Of a DNA stretch of 64,000 nt, positions 8,830-18,425 are shown piece by piece (the stretch's first letter is position 1; each line of letters begins with the position of its first letter). Source of the stretch: Sphingobacteriales bacterium 44-15. GTDB lineage: Bacteria; Bacteroidota; Bacteroidia; Chitinophagales; Chitinophagaceae. Below the pieces are notes generated by a model that saw nothing but the letters and a program-made list of their open reading frames with translations, made no database searches and was not told the origin of the DNA. The stretch lies in the NCBI GenBank assembly GCA_001899685.1, contig MKWG01000006.1:142010-206009 (forward strand). Reading direction: 5' to 3'. The translations under genes were made by a program, and so were the position numbers.

Positions 8830-8958
8830 TTACCGGAGCAGGAAATGAGATATTTCAATGGAGACTGCTTCACCGCCGTAATGTACCTCTTCGCGCGAAG
8901 CGCCCTGCATGCGGCTCACAGTGACGGAACCGGAGTGTTCTGTTTTTTTAACTGACAT
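8830..8958 (-). CDS. Possible 42-residue peptide downstream of the sialate esterase
   Basis: An ATG 13 bases after the sialate O-acetylesterase stop opens a 42-codon frame on the same strand, MSVKKTEHSG..., ending SHFLLR. The composition is mixed and soluble-looking, with no signal or membrane segment, and I recognise no family. Its position makes it a possible last gene of the sialic acid operon, but a frame of this length can occur by chance. Treat it as tentative. Confidence 0.25.
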   Translation of the reverse strand: MSVKKTEHSGSVTVSRMQGASREEVHYGGEAVSIEISHFLLR

Positions 8959-8971
8959 TTTTGTATAACAG

Positions 8972-10471
8972 CTACTCTACTTCCAACCTGAATGTAGACG
9001 CAGGAAGGCTTTCGGCATTGACCAGGTTGGCATCTGTATACGGCGAGCAGCCATAGCAGGCGAAACGGGGTTTACTGCCTGTTTTAATAATAACCTTATT
9101 GTCACGGATGATGGCAGCAGGATGCTGGTCGGCATCTGTAGTAAATCCCTTCAGTGGCGCCTGGTCGGAAGTAGTTAATCCCTTTCCGGTATATTTAAAA
9201 TAAACTTCTATATTGCCATTATGGAAGACTGCCTTTACAGGAAGGGGACCGGAAGGGATGATATTCTTTTTATAAACATCATGCAGCGCCCATCTTGCTA
9301 ACCGCTCACCTGCATCTTTTTTATTTAAAGGATGTACGCTCACTGAATCGCCTATATCGCTTGATACAGCCATCCCGGTATAGGGCAGGCGGTCAAGAAA
9401 TTTCCTTTGCTCATTTCTGAACTGCGGCCATAACTGACCTTTGTAGCGAATTGTATCTATGGAGGATAGCTGTACATAGTAAAAAGGCAAAGCAGGATCT
9501 TTCCAACGATTCCTGTAATCTTTTACCAATAGCTCCTGCAGGTCATTATACTCCGTTACTCTTTCTGTTTCCTGCGCATTGCTTTCTCCCTGGTAGCAGA
9601 TTATTCCTTTCACCGGCATAGGCAGGATCGGTTCAATGCCTGCAGTAAATGCAAAGCCTGGCTTATATCCGTGATTTTTACCAATAGCATCAGCAGGCAC
9701 ATTATCAAGGGCGCCTACATTTTCTCTTCCTCTTTGACGGATCCACTCGGGAAGGGAAGTATTGTTCAGCCAGTCTCCCCTGGCTTTTGCTGCAAAGCTG
9801 CTGTTTTGCCGCAACGCATCAATACTGATAAATGTTTCCAGCGGAGCGCCACCTATGGAAAGATTGATCAAACCCTGTGGTACTCCCGTTTCGAACAATA
9901 TCTTTCTTCCAAAATACCAGGCCACCGCGCTCATGGTCTTAAATGTATTACTATCTGAGTTATGCCATTCACCGCTGTAAAAATCTTTAGGAGTTAGCCG
10001 TTCAGCAATAGAATCAGGGAATGTAGCTGCATAAATATTTTTTCCCGCATAGGTAGGATTGAAAAATCTCAGTTTGGATATTTGCGCTTTATTAACCTGT
10101 TGTTTGTAATGCAGTTCGCTTTGCATCGGCCATTCCATATTCGACTGACCGATGCAGACCCAGACATCTCCGATCAGAATATTTTTTATCACAATAGTTT
10201 CATAGGCTGACGATACGGTCAATTGCTGTGGATGAACAGTGGCAGCATATTTTTTTAATAATATGCTCCATGAGGAATCAACGCCTGTTATTGACCGGAA
10301 CTGTTCATTATAAAATAATATCCCGATCTCGTCCCCGGGGTTTGCTTTTCCCCATATACGTACAGGCTGATCCCGCTGCAATACCATATTATCTGAAAAT
10401 ATGGGTGCAAGCCTCAACTGAGCCGCCAGTTGCAATGGTATGAATGCAATGATAATAATAAGCAGCTTCAT
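8972..10471 (-). CDS. nanS: Sialate O-acetylesterase, secreted
   Basis: A 499-residue SGNH-fold esterase that removes O-acetyl groups from sialic acid so that sialidase and lyase can act. A signal peptide (MKLLIIIIAFIPLQLAAQ) targets it to the periplasm or surface. The nucleophile is S110 in GQSNM, the oxyanion block is CYQGESN, and the distal catalytic His is H380 in SVSVHPL, with Asp residues just before it in SDIGD. Jelly-roll-like regions flank the catalytic core, as in family members. It is near the end of the minus-strand sialic acid operon, starting 3 bases after the epimerase stop. Related esterases act on other acetylated sugars; the neighbouring sialidase, lyase and epimerase make sialate the likely substrate. 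Confidence 0.9.
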   Translation of the reverse strand: MKLLIIIIAFIPLQLAAQLRLAPIFSDNMVLQRDQPVRIWGKANPGDEIGILFYNEQFRSITGVDSSWSILLKKYAATVHPQQLTVSSAYETIVIKNILIGDVWVCIGQSNMEWPMQSELHYKQQVNKAQISKLRFFNPTYAGKNIYAATFPDSIAERLTPKDFYSGEWHNSDSNTFKTMSAVAWYFGRKILFETGVPQGLINLSIGGAPLETFISIDALRQNSSFAAKARGDWLNNTSLPEWIRQRGRENVGALDNVPADAIGKNHGYKPGFAFTAGIEPILPMPVKGIICYQGESNAQETERVTEYNDLQELLVKDYRNRWKDPALPFYYVQLSSIDTIRYKGQLWPQFRNEQRKFLDRLPYTGMAVSSDIGDSVSVHPLNKKDAGERLARWALHDVYKKNIIPSGPLPVKAVFHNGNIEVYFKYTGKGLTTSDQAPLKGFTTDADQHPAAIIRDNKVIIKTGSKPRFACYGCSPYTDANLVNAESLPASTFRLEVE

Positions 10472-10474
10472 GAC

Positions 10475-11656
10475 TTATCCCGAAATTGTTTCCAGTAATG
10501 TATAGCAGTACCACTCCTGCCGTGGTAAATGAAAGGGACCCTTAAACAAATTTCCCTTAGCTGTTTGCGCAATACTGCCATCGCGGTGCAGGTACCCAAA
10601 CCATTCTCCGTTATCCTTATCGGCAAAATGACTATAAGCATAATCGTGCACCAGCTTATGCCATTGCGCATATTGTCCATTACCGGTGAGCTGGTATGCC
10701 AGCAATGTGGCGATAATGCTTTCATTGTGCGGCCACCAGAATTTCATATCCTGCCAGTATTCCTGAACAGGCTTGTTATATACATCACGGAAATACAATA
10801 TACCTCCATGCTCCTTATCCCAACCCCGTTCCCACATATAATTGAGCATTTTACAGCCAAGCTCAATCAAATGAGGATCGTTGTTGCGATACTTTGCTTC
10901 ATGCAGCAGGAACCAGGCGCCTTCTATGGCATGACCGGGATTCAGGGTTCGCCCATCTATATGATCTATAATGCTCCCATCAGGCGCTACCTGTTCCATT
11001 ACGCAACGGATATCATCTTTCACAAAATCCCGTTCAATCTCACCGATCCATTGCATGATCAGGTCATCGCAGCGTTCATCTCCAATTGTTTCCCTGAGTT
11101 GCTGTGCGGTGTTTATCATGATCATGGGTACGCCTATCCCTTTTGAAGGACGGGTATCGGCAAACTTTGATGGCAGAGTTTTTTCTCCATTTGCATAAGC
11201 AATGCAATTGCTAAAAACACGTCTTGCATTTTGTGCTGCAGCCTCATCGCCACTGGCTTTTGCATAAGCTGCTGCGGCAATCACATAAAAAGTTTCGGAG
11301 AAAAAATACCGCCGTTTGCGGATAGGTTTTCCATCCCGGGTTACATGAAAGAACATCTGACCATCTGTATCAAAACAATACTTATTGAGAAAATCATAAC
11401 CCGATTTTGCAGCTACTAACCATTCTTCTTTTTTTTCAATGGTATTATATAATGTTGCTAACAGCCAGGTTGCTCTTCCCTGTATCCACACCGCCTTGTC
11501 ATCATCTATTAATGATCCGTCTGCATCACGCATCAATAAAAAGCCTCCGTATTCTTCATCAACAGAACGTGGAAACCAAAACGGAACAGTATCATTCAGC
11601 AACTTATTGTTATAAAAAGCTTTTAATGTCGAAAGCTCTTTTGCAGTATATGCCAT
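10475..11656 (-). CDS. N-acylglucosamine 2-epimerase (AGE family)
   Basis: A 393-residue cytosolic (alpha/alpha)6-barrel epimerase, here expected to convert N-acetylmannosamine from the lyase to N-acetylglucosamine. It carries the AGE/renin-binding-protein hallmarks: GRATWLLATLY near residue 60, NPGHAIEGAWFLLH in the middle, WWPHNES with the catalytic-type His, and KGPFHLPRQEW near the end. There is no signal peptide. Length is typical. It lies between the sialidase (7-base gap) and the sialate esterase (3-base gap). This kinase-independent route (lyase, then AGE epimerase, then a GlcNAc kinase) is the known Bacteroides-type pathway and differs from the E. coli NanK/NanE route. The kinase is not in the window. 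Confidence 0.92.
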   Translation of the reverse strand: MAYTAKELSTLKAFYNNKLLNDTVPFWFPRSVDEEYGGFLLMRDADGSLIDDDKAVWIQGRATWLLATLYNTIEKKEEWLVAAKSGYDFLNKYCFDTDGQMFFHVTRDGKPIRKRRYFFSETFYVIAAAAYAKASGDEAAAQNARRVFSNCIAYANGEKTLPSKFADTRPSKGIGVPMIMINTAQQLRETIGDERCDDLIMQWIGEIERDFVKDDIRCVMEQVAPDGSIIDHIDGRTLNPGHAIEGAWFLLHEAKYRNNDPHLIELGCKMLNYMWERGWDKEHGGILYFRDVYNKPVQEYWQDMKFWWPHNESIIATLLAYQLTGNGQYAQWHKLVHDYAYSHFADKDNGEWFGYLHRDGSIAQTAKGNLFKGPFHLPRQEWYCYTLLETISG

Positions 11657-11663
11657 TGCAGGT

Positions 11664-13235
11664 CTATTTAATAATTTCGTTTACCGGTATCCGTATAAAA
11701 TACAGGTCTCCTGTTCCTTCATATAATATGCCTATCATATTGTCATCAATCTTTGTAAGGGTGGAATACCCATAACAACCTCTTTCATCAACAAGCAACT
11801 GGTGAGCAGGCAACCAGGTTTCGCCCATATCCATACTTGCCTTTATGGTCATATTATACCTGTCGAAACCGGAGTTAGGATTGCTGAAGAAAAGCACTTC
11901 CTTCATTTTTCCTTTTACATTCACTTCCGCTTTTATAAAGCTGCCCATACAAACCGGGTCGGGCAGTGCGCTCCGGGAACTATGATGCTCTCTCCATGTT
12001 TTCCCCATATCATCTGTAGTGGCCACGCTTCGGAACATCCCTCTGTTATCCCGCATGTTAAGCATCAATGTGCCCGGTCTTGTTTCCACCACCTGCGCTT
12101 CGGTAGTATTTGATTTGGCACCCGTACCACTTTTCCATGTTTTACCATGATCTTCACTGTATATAATAGCTGAATGCGGAATGCCCGGCTTCTTTTGTTC
12201 GTCCCAGTATTGAGAAGGAAAAACCAGTGTGCCGTTTTGCATCGCGATGCCGCTTCCCGGCCCCTGGAAATATAAATGCCAGGCGGGATCTTTTACCTGT
12301 GACGTAATAGAATGGGGTGCAGACCAGGTGAGCCCGTCATCATCGCTGCTTACCAATACGAATTGCCCGGTAGTATCGGGAGATAATCCCGGCTCTGAGC
12401 CGGCAATGGAACGGTTGCCTTTGCTCCATAAAGCCGCCACCCATATTTTTTTTGTGACCGGGTCAAATAAGATCGAAGGGTCGCCTATGCCGTTATTTTC
12501 ATGAGGCTCGCCCATATCCATGATGATCTTCATAGGTTCCCAGGTCTTGCCGCCATCGGTACTTCGGCTCAGTCCCACATCAATATTTTCAGGCAGGTCT
12601 TTTGAATTGTTATAGCGGACATCATACACCGCCAGCAGGGTTCCTTTATTTGTAGTGATCATGCCGGGTATACGATAAGTATTCACTTTATCGTCGCCCT
12701 TTTTCCTGATAGCAACACCAATATGCCTTTTAAAAGAAGCAGGAGCCTGTGCAACCGCATACCGTTGAAGATCGGTTGATATATGGGTCACCCGCAGATC
12801 AATAATATCATCGGCATTGGCGTCATTCTTTATCACGGCGCTCACCCATAAGCGATGCATTCCCGGCGGCAATGGAGCTGCTAATGGTATTTCCAGTGTA
12901 GCTGAGGAGGGAGTAACGCTGGCAAAACGCCGGGCATTCAAAAACTCATCCATCGGGCCGGAAGCAAAAATCTCCACTTTTTCCAGGGAGCGTACTGCCG
13001 CAGCGTTTAACGTACAATATATTTTCCCTAATGATATTGCGTGATCTCCTGGTTTTACAACGATATCTAACCGTACCAGGGGATTAGCCGGTAATCCTTT
13101 TAAAAGCGGCGCCGGCACCTGTACAGCCGTGATGCTGATGCCGGGATTGCCCTGCGCCAGGGCAATAAATAGCAGTTGTGCAAAAACTATAACAGTACAG
13201 CACAAACGAAGGAATAATATTTTTGTCTTCATCAT
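11664..13235 (-). CDS. nanH: Exo-alpha-sialidase (GH33), secreted
   Basis: A 523-residue sialidase that releases terminal sialic acid. A signal peptide (about residues 1-28) precedes a beta-rich N-terminal domain (about 30-165) as found in Bacteroidota sialidases, then the six-bladed propeller. The RIP motif is seen as TYRIPGM, supplying the first arginine of the triad. At least five Asp boxes follow: STDGGKTW, SDDDGLTW, SEDHGKTW, TDDMGKTW and SMDMGETW. The E of ETRPGTL and the Tyr of YGYSTL match the Glu/Tyr nucleophile pair. It is central in the sialic acid operon, 16 bases after the transporter. An adjacent alternative start at 13232 exists (MMK). Confidence 0.95.
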   Translation of the reverse strand: MMKTKILFLRLCCTVIVFAQLLFIALAQGNPGISITAVQVPAPLLKGLPANPLVRLDIVVKPGDHAISLGKIYCTLNAAAVRSLEKVEIFASGPMDEFLNARRFASVTPSSATLEIPLAAPLPPGMHRLWVSAVIKNDANADDIIDLRVTHISTDLQRYAVAQAPASFKRHIGVAIRKKGDDKVNTYRIPGMITTNKGTLLAVYDVRYNNSKDLPENIDVGLSRSTDGGKTWEPMKIIMDMGEPHENNGIGDPSILFDPVTKKIWVAALWSKGNRSIAGSEPGLSPDTTGQFVLVSSDDDGLTWSAPHSITSQVKDPAWHLYFQGPGSGIAMQNGTLVFPSQYWDEQKKPGIPHSAIIYSEDHGKTWKSGTGAKSNTTEAQVVETRPGTLMLNMRDNRGMFRSVATTDDMGKTWREHHSSRSALPDPVCMGSFIKAEVNVKGKMKEVLFFSNPNSGFDRYNMTIKASMDMGETWLPAHQLLVDERGCYGYSTLTKIDDNMIGILYEGTGDLYFIRIPVNEIIK

Positions 13236-13251
13236 CTAACTTTTAAATACG

Positions 13252-14484
13252 TTATGAGCCAGCCGTTCCGGCCTTTGGCCGAAGTGTGCTAAGTTGTATA
13301 ACAAGCGCTATCGCCACAACTGCAGAAAGCATGGCAAAGTCTTTACCCAGGTGTCCCTGGTCTGTAGCTTTTCCTAACCAGTCTGTAATAAAGGCGCCGG
13401 CAAATACCCCGGTCATATTCATCAATCCATAAGCGGTTGCACGATACTGTGGCTGCACAAACTGGCATACGATGGGCATATTGTTGGCATCAAACATACC
13501 AAAGCCTAATCCAAAGCAAATCACCGAGCCAATAACACTGAAGAGCGAATCGCCGAAGCCGATGAACAACAATGCCGGGATGGTAAGCGCAATACCGATA
13601 GCGCTCGTATATACCCGGCCACGGATATTTTTTTGCACCCACCTGTCAGATAATATTCCGCCAAAGATGACGCCGAGAAATGAAGATACCGCAATAGTAA
13701 TGGTGGACAAGGGACCTGCCGTGGCCATGTCAATGTGCAGGTTTTCAGAAAAAAGTGTAGGCAGCCAGTTTTTTACCCCCCATCCCGGCAGGCTGGGTAT
13801 GGCGAAATACATCAGTATCACCCAGAATGATATATTAGACAACAATACCGCCAATCCCCTCAACAATGGAGGCTTACTTATGCCGGGCAGTTTGTCGTTA
13901 CCTGGTATCAGCGGTCGTTTATATTCTTTCAAAAAGAGGATCAGTATAACAGCATATACAATACCGATCAACCCGAAGGAATGAAAAGTTTGTTGCCAGG
14001 AATATTTATCGGCAATGGTTGCGCCAAACCCTCCCAGCGCCTGTCCCATATACAGGCCTGTCATGTGTATGCCTATTGCCAGGGATCTTGTCTTGTCGCT
14101 GTGATAATCTGCTATCAATGAAAGTCCGGCCGGGATATATAAGGCTTCACTAACGCCCATCACTGCACGAAGCCAGTACAACTGCTGAAAGCTGGTAGCG
14201 TAGCCCATCGTAAATGTTACGGCAGACCATACGAACAGGCTCATTACGATCAGCCATTTCCGGTTCACCCTGTCTGCGATAATACCGGATACCGGGCTCA
14301 TCAACCCATATATCCACAGGAATATCGCCATCAGGTACCCGAAATAAGTAGCGGATTGCAGCTCGGCGATATCTATCTGCATAGAAGGCTTCATGGTAGA
14401 AAGCATCTGCCGGTCCATATAATTCAGCAATGCTACTACCCATAGCAAGCCGACTATTATCCACGGGTATCTGTTCGTTTTCAT
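13252..14484 (-). CDS. nanT: MFS transporter, probable sialic acid permease
   Basis: A 410-residue major-facilitator permease with about 12 hydrophobic segments in the inner membrane. The start at 14484 is fixed by overlap: its ATG shares one base with the TAA of the preceding mutarotase gene (TAATG), and the segment from MKTNRYPW is where family members begin. The open frame extends back to 14580 but only through the mutarotase gene. Loop motifs DRVNRKW (loop 2-3) and LNYMDRQ near the N-terminus fit the anion:cation symporter subgroup, which includes hexuronate and sialate carriers. Its place between sialidase and mutarotase makes N-acetylneuraminate uptake the most likely role; transport specificity is inferred from context. 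Confidence 0.88.
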   Translation of the reverse strand: MKTNRYPWIIVGLLWVVALLNYMDRQMLSTMKPSMQIDIAELQSATYFGYLMAIFLWIYGLMSPVSGIIADRVNRKWLIVMSLFVWSAVTFTMGYATSFQQLYWLRAVMGVSEALYIPAGLSLIADYHSDKTRSLAIGIHMTGLYMGQALGGFGATIADKYSWQQTFHSFGLIGIVYAVILILFLKEYKRPLIPGNDKLPGISKPPLLRGLAVLLSNISFWVILMYFAIPSLPGWGVKNWLPTLFSENLHIDMATAGPLSTITIAVSSFLGVIFGGILSDRWVQKNIRGRVYTSAIGIALTIPALLFIGFGDSLFSVIGSVICFGLGFGMFDANNMPIVCQFVQPQYRATAYGLMNMTGVFAGAFITDWLGKATDQGHLGKDFAMLSAVVAIALVIQLSTLRPKAGTAGS

Positions 14485-15638
14485 TATTGCCGTTGATGGA
14501 TGATGGATGCAGACCATATATCCGGTGTACGAACACCCGCTTTTATTTCTCCACCCGGTATCACCACTTGGTTGCCCCACCTGACGGCTGTTGTGGTTGC
14601 AGGCGTGGCAAACGGAAGTGATCCGGCCTCCTCACAGGAGCCCGTACTACTATTATATAATAATATTTTTTTACTGAATCCCGGATGTGCATTCAGCAGC
14701 TCAATACGCTCCTTACCCAGCTTTGCAAGCTGCCCGGGATCTTTTTCTGTTTTCATAGCAGCGCTGAGCACTTCGGACCGGTGAAATGTTTCGCCTGTAT
14801 CTCCTCCGAATAAAACAATGTGCTCATCATCTGCCCCGATGCCTGTACCTGCAGTAACCGGGTACGGCAGCGGTGATCGCCTTTCCCACCTGTCTTCATG
14901 CAGATCCAGCGCATACACATCTCTATACAGATCACTGATGCCCCCTTCCTTTTTACAACGCCCACCCAGGACATATATATAATCACGCCCATTTACCGAC
15001 TGCAATGCCAATACCATGTGCGAAACGGCCCGGGGCATGGTTGCAAGCGCTTTCCATCCGCCTGCAGTATCGCTCATATTCAGCGAAAAGCATTTTGCTG
15101 AGGTACCCGCAGCAGTTTCTCCGCCACAAATGATCAGCTGATCGTTGTATGCAATCATTCCGGCATTGGTAAGAGCAACCGGCAAATCCGGTAATCGCTC
15201 TGTGCGCAGTTCGCTTAAGCTAACGTCCCAGAATAAACGAAATACATGGTTACTGATGCCTGTTTCGTTTTCGCCACCGGCATATATCACCTCATTAGCT
15301 GCTGAGCAGCTTGCAGCATATGCTACCGCGCTGCTGAGCGTAAAGGTTTTACCTGACTGCACGAGACTATCAGCCCTGAGTTCATATATATACACTTCGT
15401 CATAATATTTTTTCTTTCCACCCACCCAGGGCAACGTTTCGGGGAAATCTGCACCGCCGCCTACTATTAAAGCATCGTTTGATATGCCCGTTACAGGGCC
15501 GGCAACACCACTTTTTCCCAATGCAGTGAGCGACCCAATTTGTTTCCAGCCGGATATAAGTGGTGGTTTCTCTTTAGTTACAGAGCAATTCATAAAAAAA
15601 ATTATTATGATGAATAGCGGTATATAGGATCGTCTCAT
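14484..15638 (-). CDS. nanM: Cyclically permuted kelch mutarotase (NanM-like), lipoprotein
   Basis: A 384-residue kelch beta-propeller resembling N-acetylneuraminate epimerase/mutarotase, which speeds interconversion of sialic acid anomers so that the transporter and lyase see the right form. Kelch-type glycine pairs and repeat signatures are visible (VGGGADF, YAGGENETG, ICGGETAAG, VLGGRCKKEGG, LFGGDTGET, IPGGEIKAG), giving about six blades. The N-terminus is a hydrophobic segment ending at FMNCS, likely a lipoprotein signal with lipid-modified Cys and so a periplasmic membrane anchor. It sits 5 bases after the lyase gene and overlaps the transporter start by one base, indicating translational coupling. 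Confidence 0.88.
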   Translation of the reverse strand: MRRSYIPLFIIIIFFMNCSVTKEKPPLISGWKQIGSLTALGKSGVAGPVTGISNDALIVGGGADFPETLPWVGGKKKYYDEVYIYELRADSLVQSGKTFTLSSAVAYAASCSAANEVIYAGGENETGISNHVFRLFWDVSLSELRTERLPDLPVALTNAGMIAYNDQLIICGGETAAGTSAKCFSLNMSDTAGGWKALATMPRAVSHMVLALQSVNGRDYIYVLGGRCKKEGGISDLYRDVYALDLHEDRWERRSPLPYPVTAGTGIGADDEHIVLFGGDTGETFHRSEVLSAAMKTEKDPGQLAKLGKERIELLNAHPGFSKKILLYNSSTGSCEEAGSLPFATPATTTAVRWGNQVVIPGGEIKAGVRTPDIWSASIIHQRQ

Positions 15639-15643
15639 TTCGT

Positions 15644-16585
15644 TTATTGGCTCACAGCATTTGATGTCTTTGAACTATAGGCGGAAAAGTGAATAGCTTC
15701 CGTATCCTTTGTGAATTTTACAAAATCTTCATCACTCATATTCTTTACCGGCAGGCGGAATTTTCCGCAATCAAGCCCTATCAGCTTCATGTAAGCCTTC
15801 CCGGTAGCAATGCCGCCATATTTGCCGAGCAGTCTTATCATATCTATTGACTGCTCCTGCAGTTGAGCGGCTTTTTCGGATTCGCCCTGCTCAAAAGCGC
15901 GGATAAGCTGGTGATATAACGGCGCGGCGTAGTTGTAGGTACTTCCCACAGCTCCCTTAGCTCCGATAGATAATGCGGGCAGCATATTTTCATCTCTCCC
16001 CCACAGCATATCATATTTGCCATTTTGAAAACGGAGACAGGAGAGATAATCCATGAAATCCTCGTGAGTATATTTTACACCTGCAAAATTAGGGATCTTT
16101 CCATCTACTTCTTTCAGCAGGTCGTACATAGGGAAATCCACGCCGGTTAGCACGGGAATGTGGTAGTAATAGAAAGGCATATCAGGAACTGCAGAGGCAA
16201 TTTCCGCACAGCACTGCCCGAGCATACGCACATTTGCAGGCTTGAAATAATTAGGTGCGGTAAATGATACCGCATATAACCCTGCTTTGCCGGCATATAC
16301 CGCGAGTTCTTTACAATCTGCAATGCAGGTGCCTCCGAGTAATGTCATTACCTTAAAATCCGTATCATTTTTTGTACAGGCGGCCCATGCTGTAATCACT
16401 TCTTTTTTTTCAGCCAGGGTAAGCGAAACTCCTTCACCTGTAGAACCACAGATAAAAGCGCCGGTAACATCATTATTTTTAAGCAGGGTATAATATTCCG
16501 CTATAGCGGGAATGTTTAAAGTATTGTCTGCATGCATGGGTGTGAACGGCGCTGCAATCAAACCTGTTAAATGCTTATTTGTCAC
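15644..16585 (-). CDS. nanA: N-acetylneuraminate lyase
   Basis: A 313-residue class I aldolase of the DHDPS/NAL family, cleaving N-acetylneuraminate to ManNAc and pyruvate in the cytosol. GSTGEGVSLT binds the carboxylate of the pyruvate moiety. The catalytic Tyr is Y141 in YYYHIP and the Schiff-base lysine is K171 in GVKYTHEDF. The Y-H-I-P and V-K-Y-T pattern, and the sialic acid gene neighbours, favour lyase over dihydrodipicolinate synthase. It is first in the tight cluster lyase-mutarotase-transporter-sialidase-epimerase-esterase. A 243-bp gap separates it from the upstream susD, so it may have its own promoter as well as read-through from the SusC/D unit. Confidence 0.94.
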   Translation of the reverse strand: MTNKHLTGLIAAPFTPMHADNTLNIPAIAEYYTLLKNNDVTGAFICGSTGEGVSLTLAEKKEVITAWAACTKNDTDFKVMTLLGGTCIADCKELAVYAGKAGLYAVSFTAPNYFKPANVRMLGQCCAEIASAVPDMPFYYYHIPVLTGVDFPMYDLLKEVDGKIPNFAGVKYTHEDFMDYLSCLRFQNGKYDMLWGRDENMLPALSIGAKGAVGSTYNYAAPLYHQLIRAFEQGESEKAAQLQEQSIDMIRLLGKYGGIATGKAYMKLIGLDCGKFRLPVKNMSDEDFVKFTKDTEAIHFSAYSSKTSNAVSQ

Positions 16586-16726
16586 TTATTATAATTTTAA
16601 TTGGTGTAGCGTTAAAAATCGGATGGTACAAATGCGAGAATAACCGCTAACTTATAACATAAATTTTATTCGTGCATGTATTTCAGGTGAATGTTCCCCA
16701 CCTCAATAAATAATGTCTGCGTTTTC

Positions 16727-16775
16727 GCGAGACGTGAGATGTGAAACTGCTCTCACATCTCACGTTTGACATAAC
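16727..16775. repeat. Heptamer-phased hairpin repeat, locus 2, likely terminator after the SusC/D unit
   Basis: Seven heptamers in phase (GCGAGAC, GTGAGAT, GTGAAAC and onward) contain a perfect 13-bp inverted repeat, 16732-16744 pairing with 16753-16765, with an 8-base loop. It lies between susD and the lyase gene, where it could attenuate read-through into the catabolic genes. The remainder of the gap 16586-16828 shows no gene. Confidence 0.7.
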
Positions 16776-16828
16776 ACCGGTACTTTCCTTATTGGCAAGT
16801 ATCATCATTCACCGAAATCCAATACCGG

Positions 16829-18394
16829 CTATGGTTTAGCCGTTGCATATCCCGGCGTCTGATCAACCAACGGATCATTGGTCCAGATAGCCGGTTCAAT
16901 CGGCCATAGAATTTTATAACCCTCTGTTGCTTTGTCTAATACTCCATAAGGCTGATTAGCACTTTTAAATACCAACGGTTCACCTGCATATTTCATACGC
17001 CTGATATCGTACCACCGTTTTCCCTCATATACAAACTCCTTACTGCGTTCTTCAAAAATAGCCAATTCATTTTCATCCTGCGATCCGTTCACAAAAGGTG
17101 TTGGATCCGTATCCGGCGCGAAAGCACGATCTCTTACCTGTTGTATATAGGGCTGAGGATCGCCACCTTCCGCATTTACGATCTCAGCTAACATGAGAAG
17201 ACGATCTGATTCCCGGTATACCGTCCAGTCGTCAGAAAAATACCTTTTGTTAGCATCTATTGTTCCGAGAAATTTTACCAGCGCGGTATTTCTTACTGTA
17301 GGCACATGCGGTATAACAGCAGTATTTACCTTGTAGTAGTCGTAAAATGTAGCATTACGCCTTTTATCAAGCACATCATAGCTCTGGAATAACTCAAATG
17401 TGTAAGCGTAGCGCTGGATGATCTGTTGTGAATTGGTTGCGGCGATCACCAGCGGATCAACCAGTAACGGCCCTGTACCCAGCGAATCTTTGTAATGCTG
17501 CCCGTCGAAATTAAAAGTAGAATACAGGAAACTGGCATAATTTGTCATTTCTGCTTCGCCTACCCGAAACCGTATAGCAAGGATGACTTCACTGTTATTC
17601 TTTTTCGAATAAGAAAACGCATCAGCAAAATTAGTCTGCAGCGACGTGCCTGACACAGCATTCAGCGCAACTTTGGCTACAGCAAGATCAGCAGTAGTGC
17701 CATATGCCTTAGCAGACCAGAGGTATATTTCCCCCTTCAGCATCAATGCCGCATTAGGGCTCCACTGGCTTTTATCCGCCGGTGAAGCTGATGAGCCAAA
17801 CAGGGAAACAGATTTATCTATATCGCTTTTTATTACGGTCAACACCTCTGCTTCCGTAGAGCGCGCCTTGCGTAATTGAACAGGGTCGGTCTTTCCGTTC
17901 AATACCTCAGGCTCAAGCCAGACAGGCACGCCGCCGTAAGTACGCAGCAAGTGAAAATAATAATACGCTCTTATAGCATAAGCCTGGCCAAGCAGGTAGC
18001 TCTTGGTCGACGCTGAAAGGAAGGTTATCGCTTCTACCTTTTGTATAAATAGGTTCAATTGCAATATAGGCCCGTAAAATCCACCCCAGCTTGATACACC
18101 CGAAGAGTTCTCATCAATGCGCTGTTCAATAATAGGCAGCTCATTGAGTGAAGTGTTCTGCCTGTCTACATTGCTGAAAGCACCGCCGCGCATCTCACCG
18201 AGGCGTACAAACTGGAACTGGTTGTCGCGGAATTGTTTGTGCAGCCCCACCATAAAATTGGTAACCTGCGCTTCATTCTGCCAGAAATTACCATCACCAA
18301 AATAATCTTCGGGAGCCAGCTCAAGCGCCTTCCGGCACGAGGCGGAGAGTATAGCAGCCAACGCTACTAAAATGATATATTTAAACTTGTTCAT
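16829..18394 (-). CDS. SusD-family lipoprotein, sialoglycan binding (NanU-like)
   Basis: A 521-residue surface lipoprotein of the SusD/RagB family that forms the lid of the SusC channel. The start at 18394 is chosen because MNKFKYIILVALAAILSASC is a textbook lipoprotein signal with lipid-accepting C20; the open frame back to 18529 adds only implausible sequence. SusD features follow: NFWQNEAQVTNFMVGL in the N-terminal TPR-like part, YAIRAYYYFHLLRTYGGVPVW in the middle and the C-terminal ERSKEFVYEGKRWYDIRR block. It follows susC by 31 bases. With the sialidase locus it probably captures free sialic acid or sialosides. Confidence 0.93.
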   Translation of the reverse strand: MNKFKYIILVALAAILSASCRKALELAPEDYFGDGNFWQNEAQVTNFMVGLHKQFRDNQFQFVRLGEMRGGAFSNVDRQNTSLNELPIIEQRIDENSSGVSSWGGFYGPILQLNLFIQKVEAITFLSASTKSYLLGQAYAIRAYYYFHLLRTYGGVPVWLEPEVLNGKTDPVQLRKARSTEAEVLTVIKSDIDKSVSLFGSSASPADKSQWSPNAALMLKGEIYLWSAKAYGTTADLAVAKVALNAVSGTSLQTNFADAFSYSKKNNSEVILAIRFRVGEAEMTNYASFLYSTFNFDGQHYKDSLGTGPLLVDPLVIAATNSQQIIQRYAYTFELFQSYDVLDKRRNATFYDYYKVNTAVIPHVPTVRNTALVKFLGTIDANKRYFSDDWTVYRESDRLLMLAEIVNAEGGDPQPYIQQVRDRAFAPDTDPTPFVNGSQDENELAIFEERSKEFVYEGKRWYDIRRMKYAGEPLVFKSANQPYGVLDKATEGYKILWPIEPAIWTNDPLVDQTPGYATAKP

Positions 18395-18425
18395 AATTTT
18401 ATTTTTATCAATTAACAGGTATGAT

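Noticed and set aside
13252-14580. 442-codon version of the MFS transporter
   Set aside because: The first 32 codons overlap the mutarotase gene; the TAATG overlap and family start place it at 14484.
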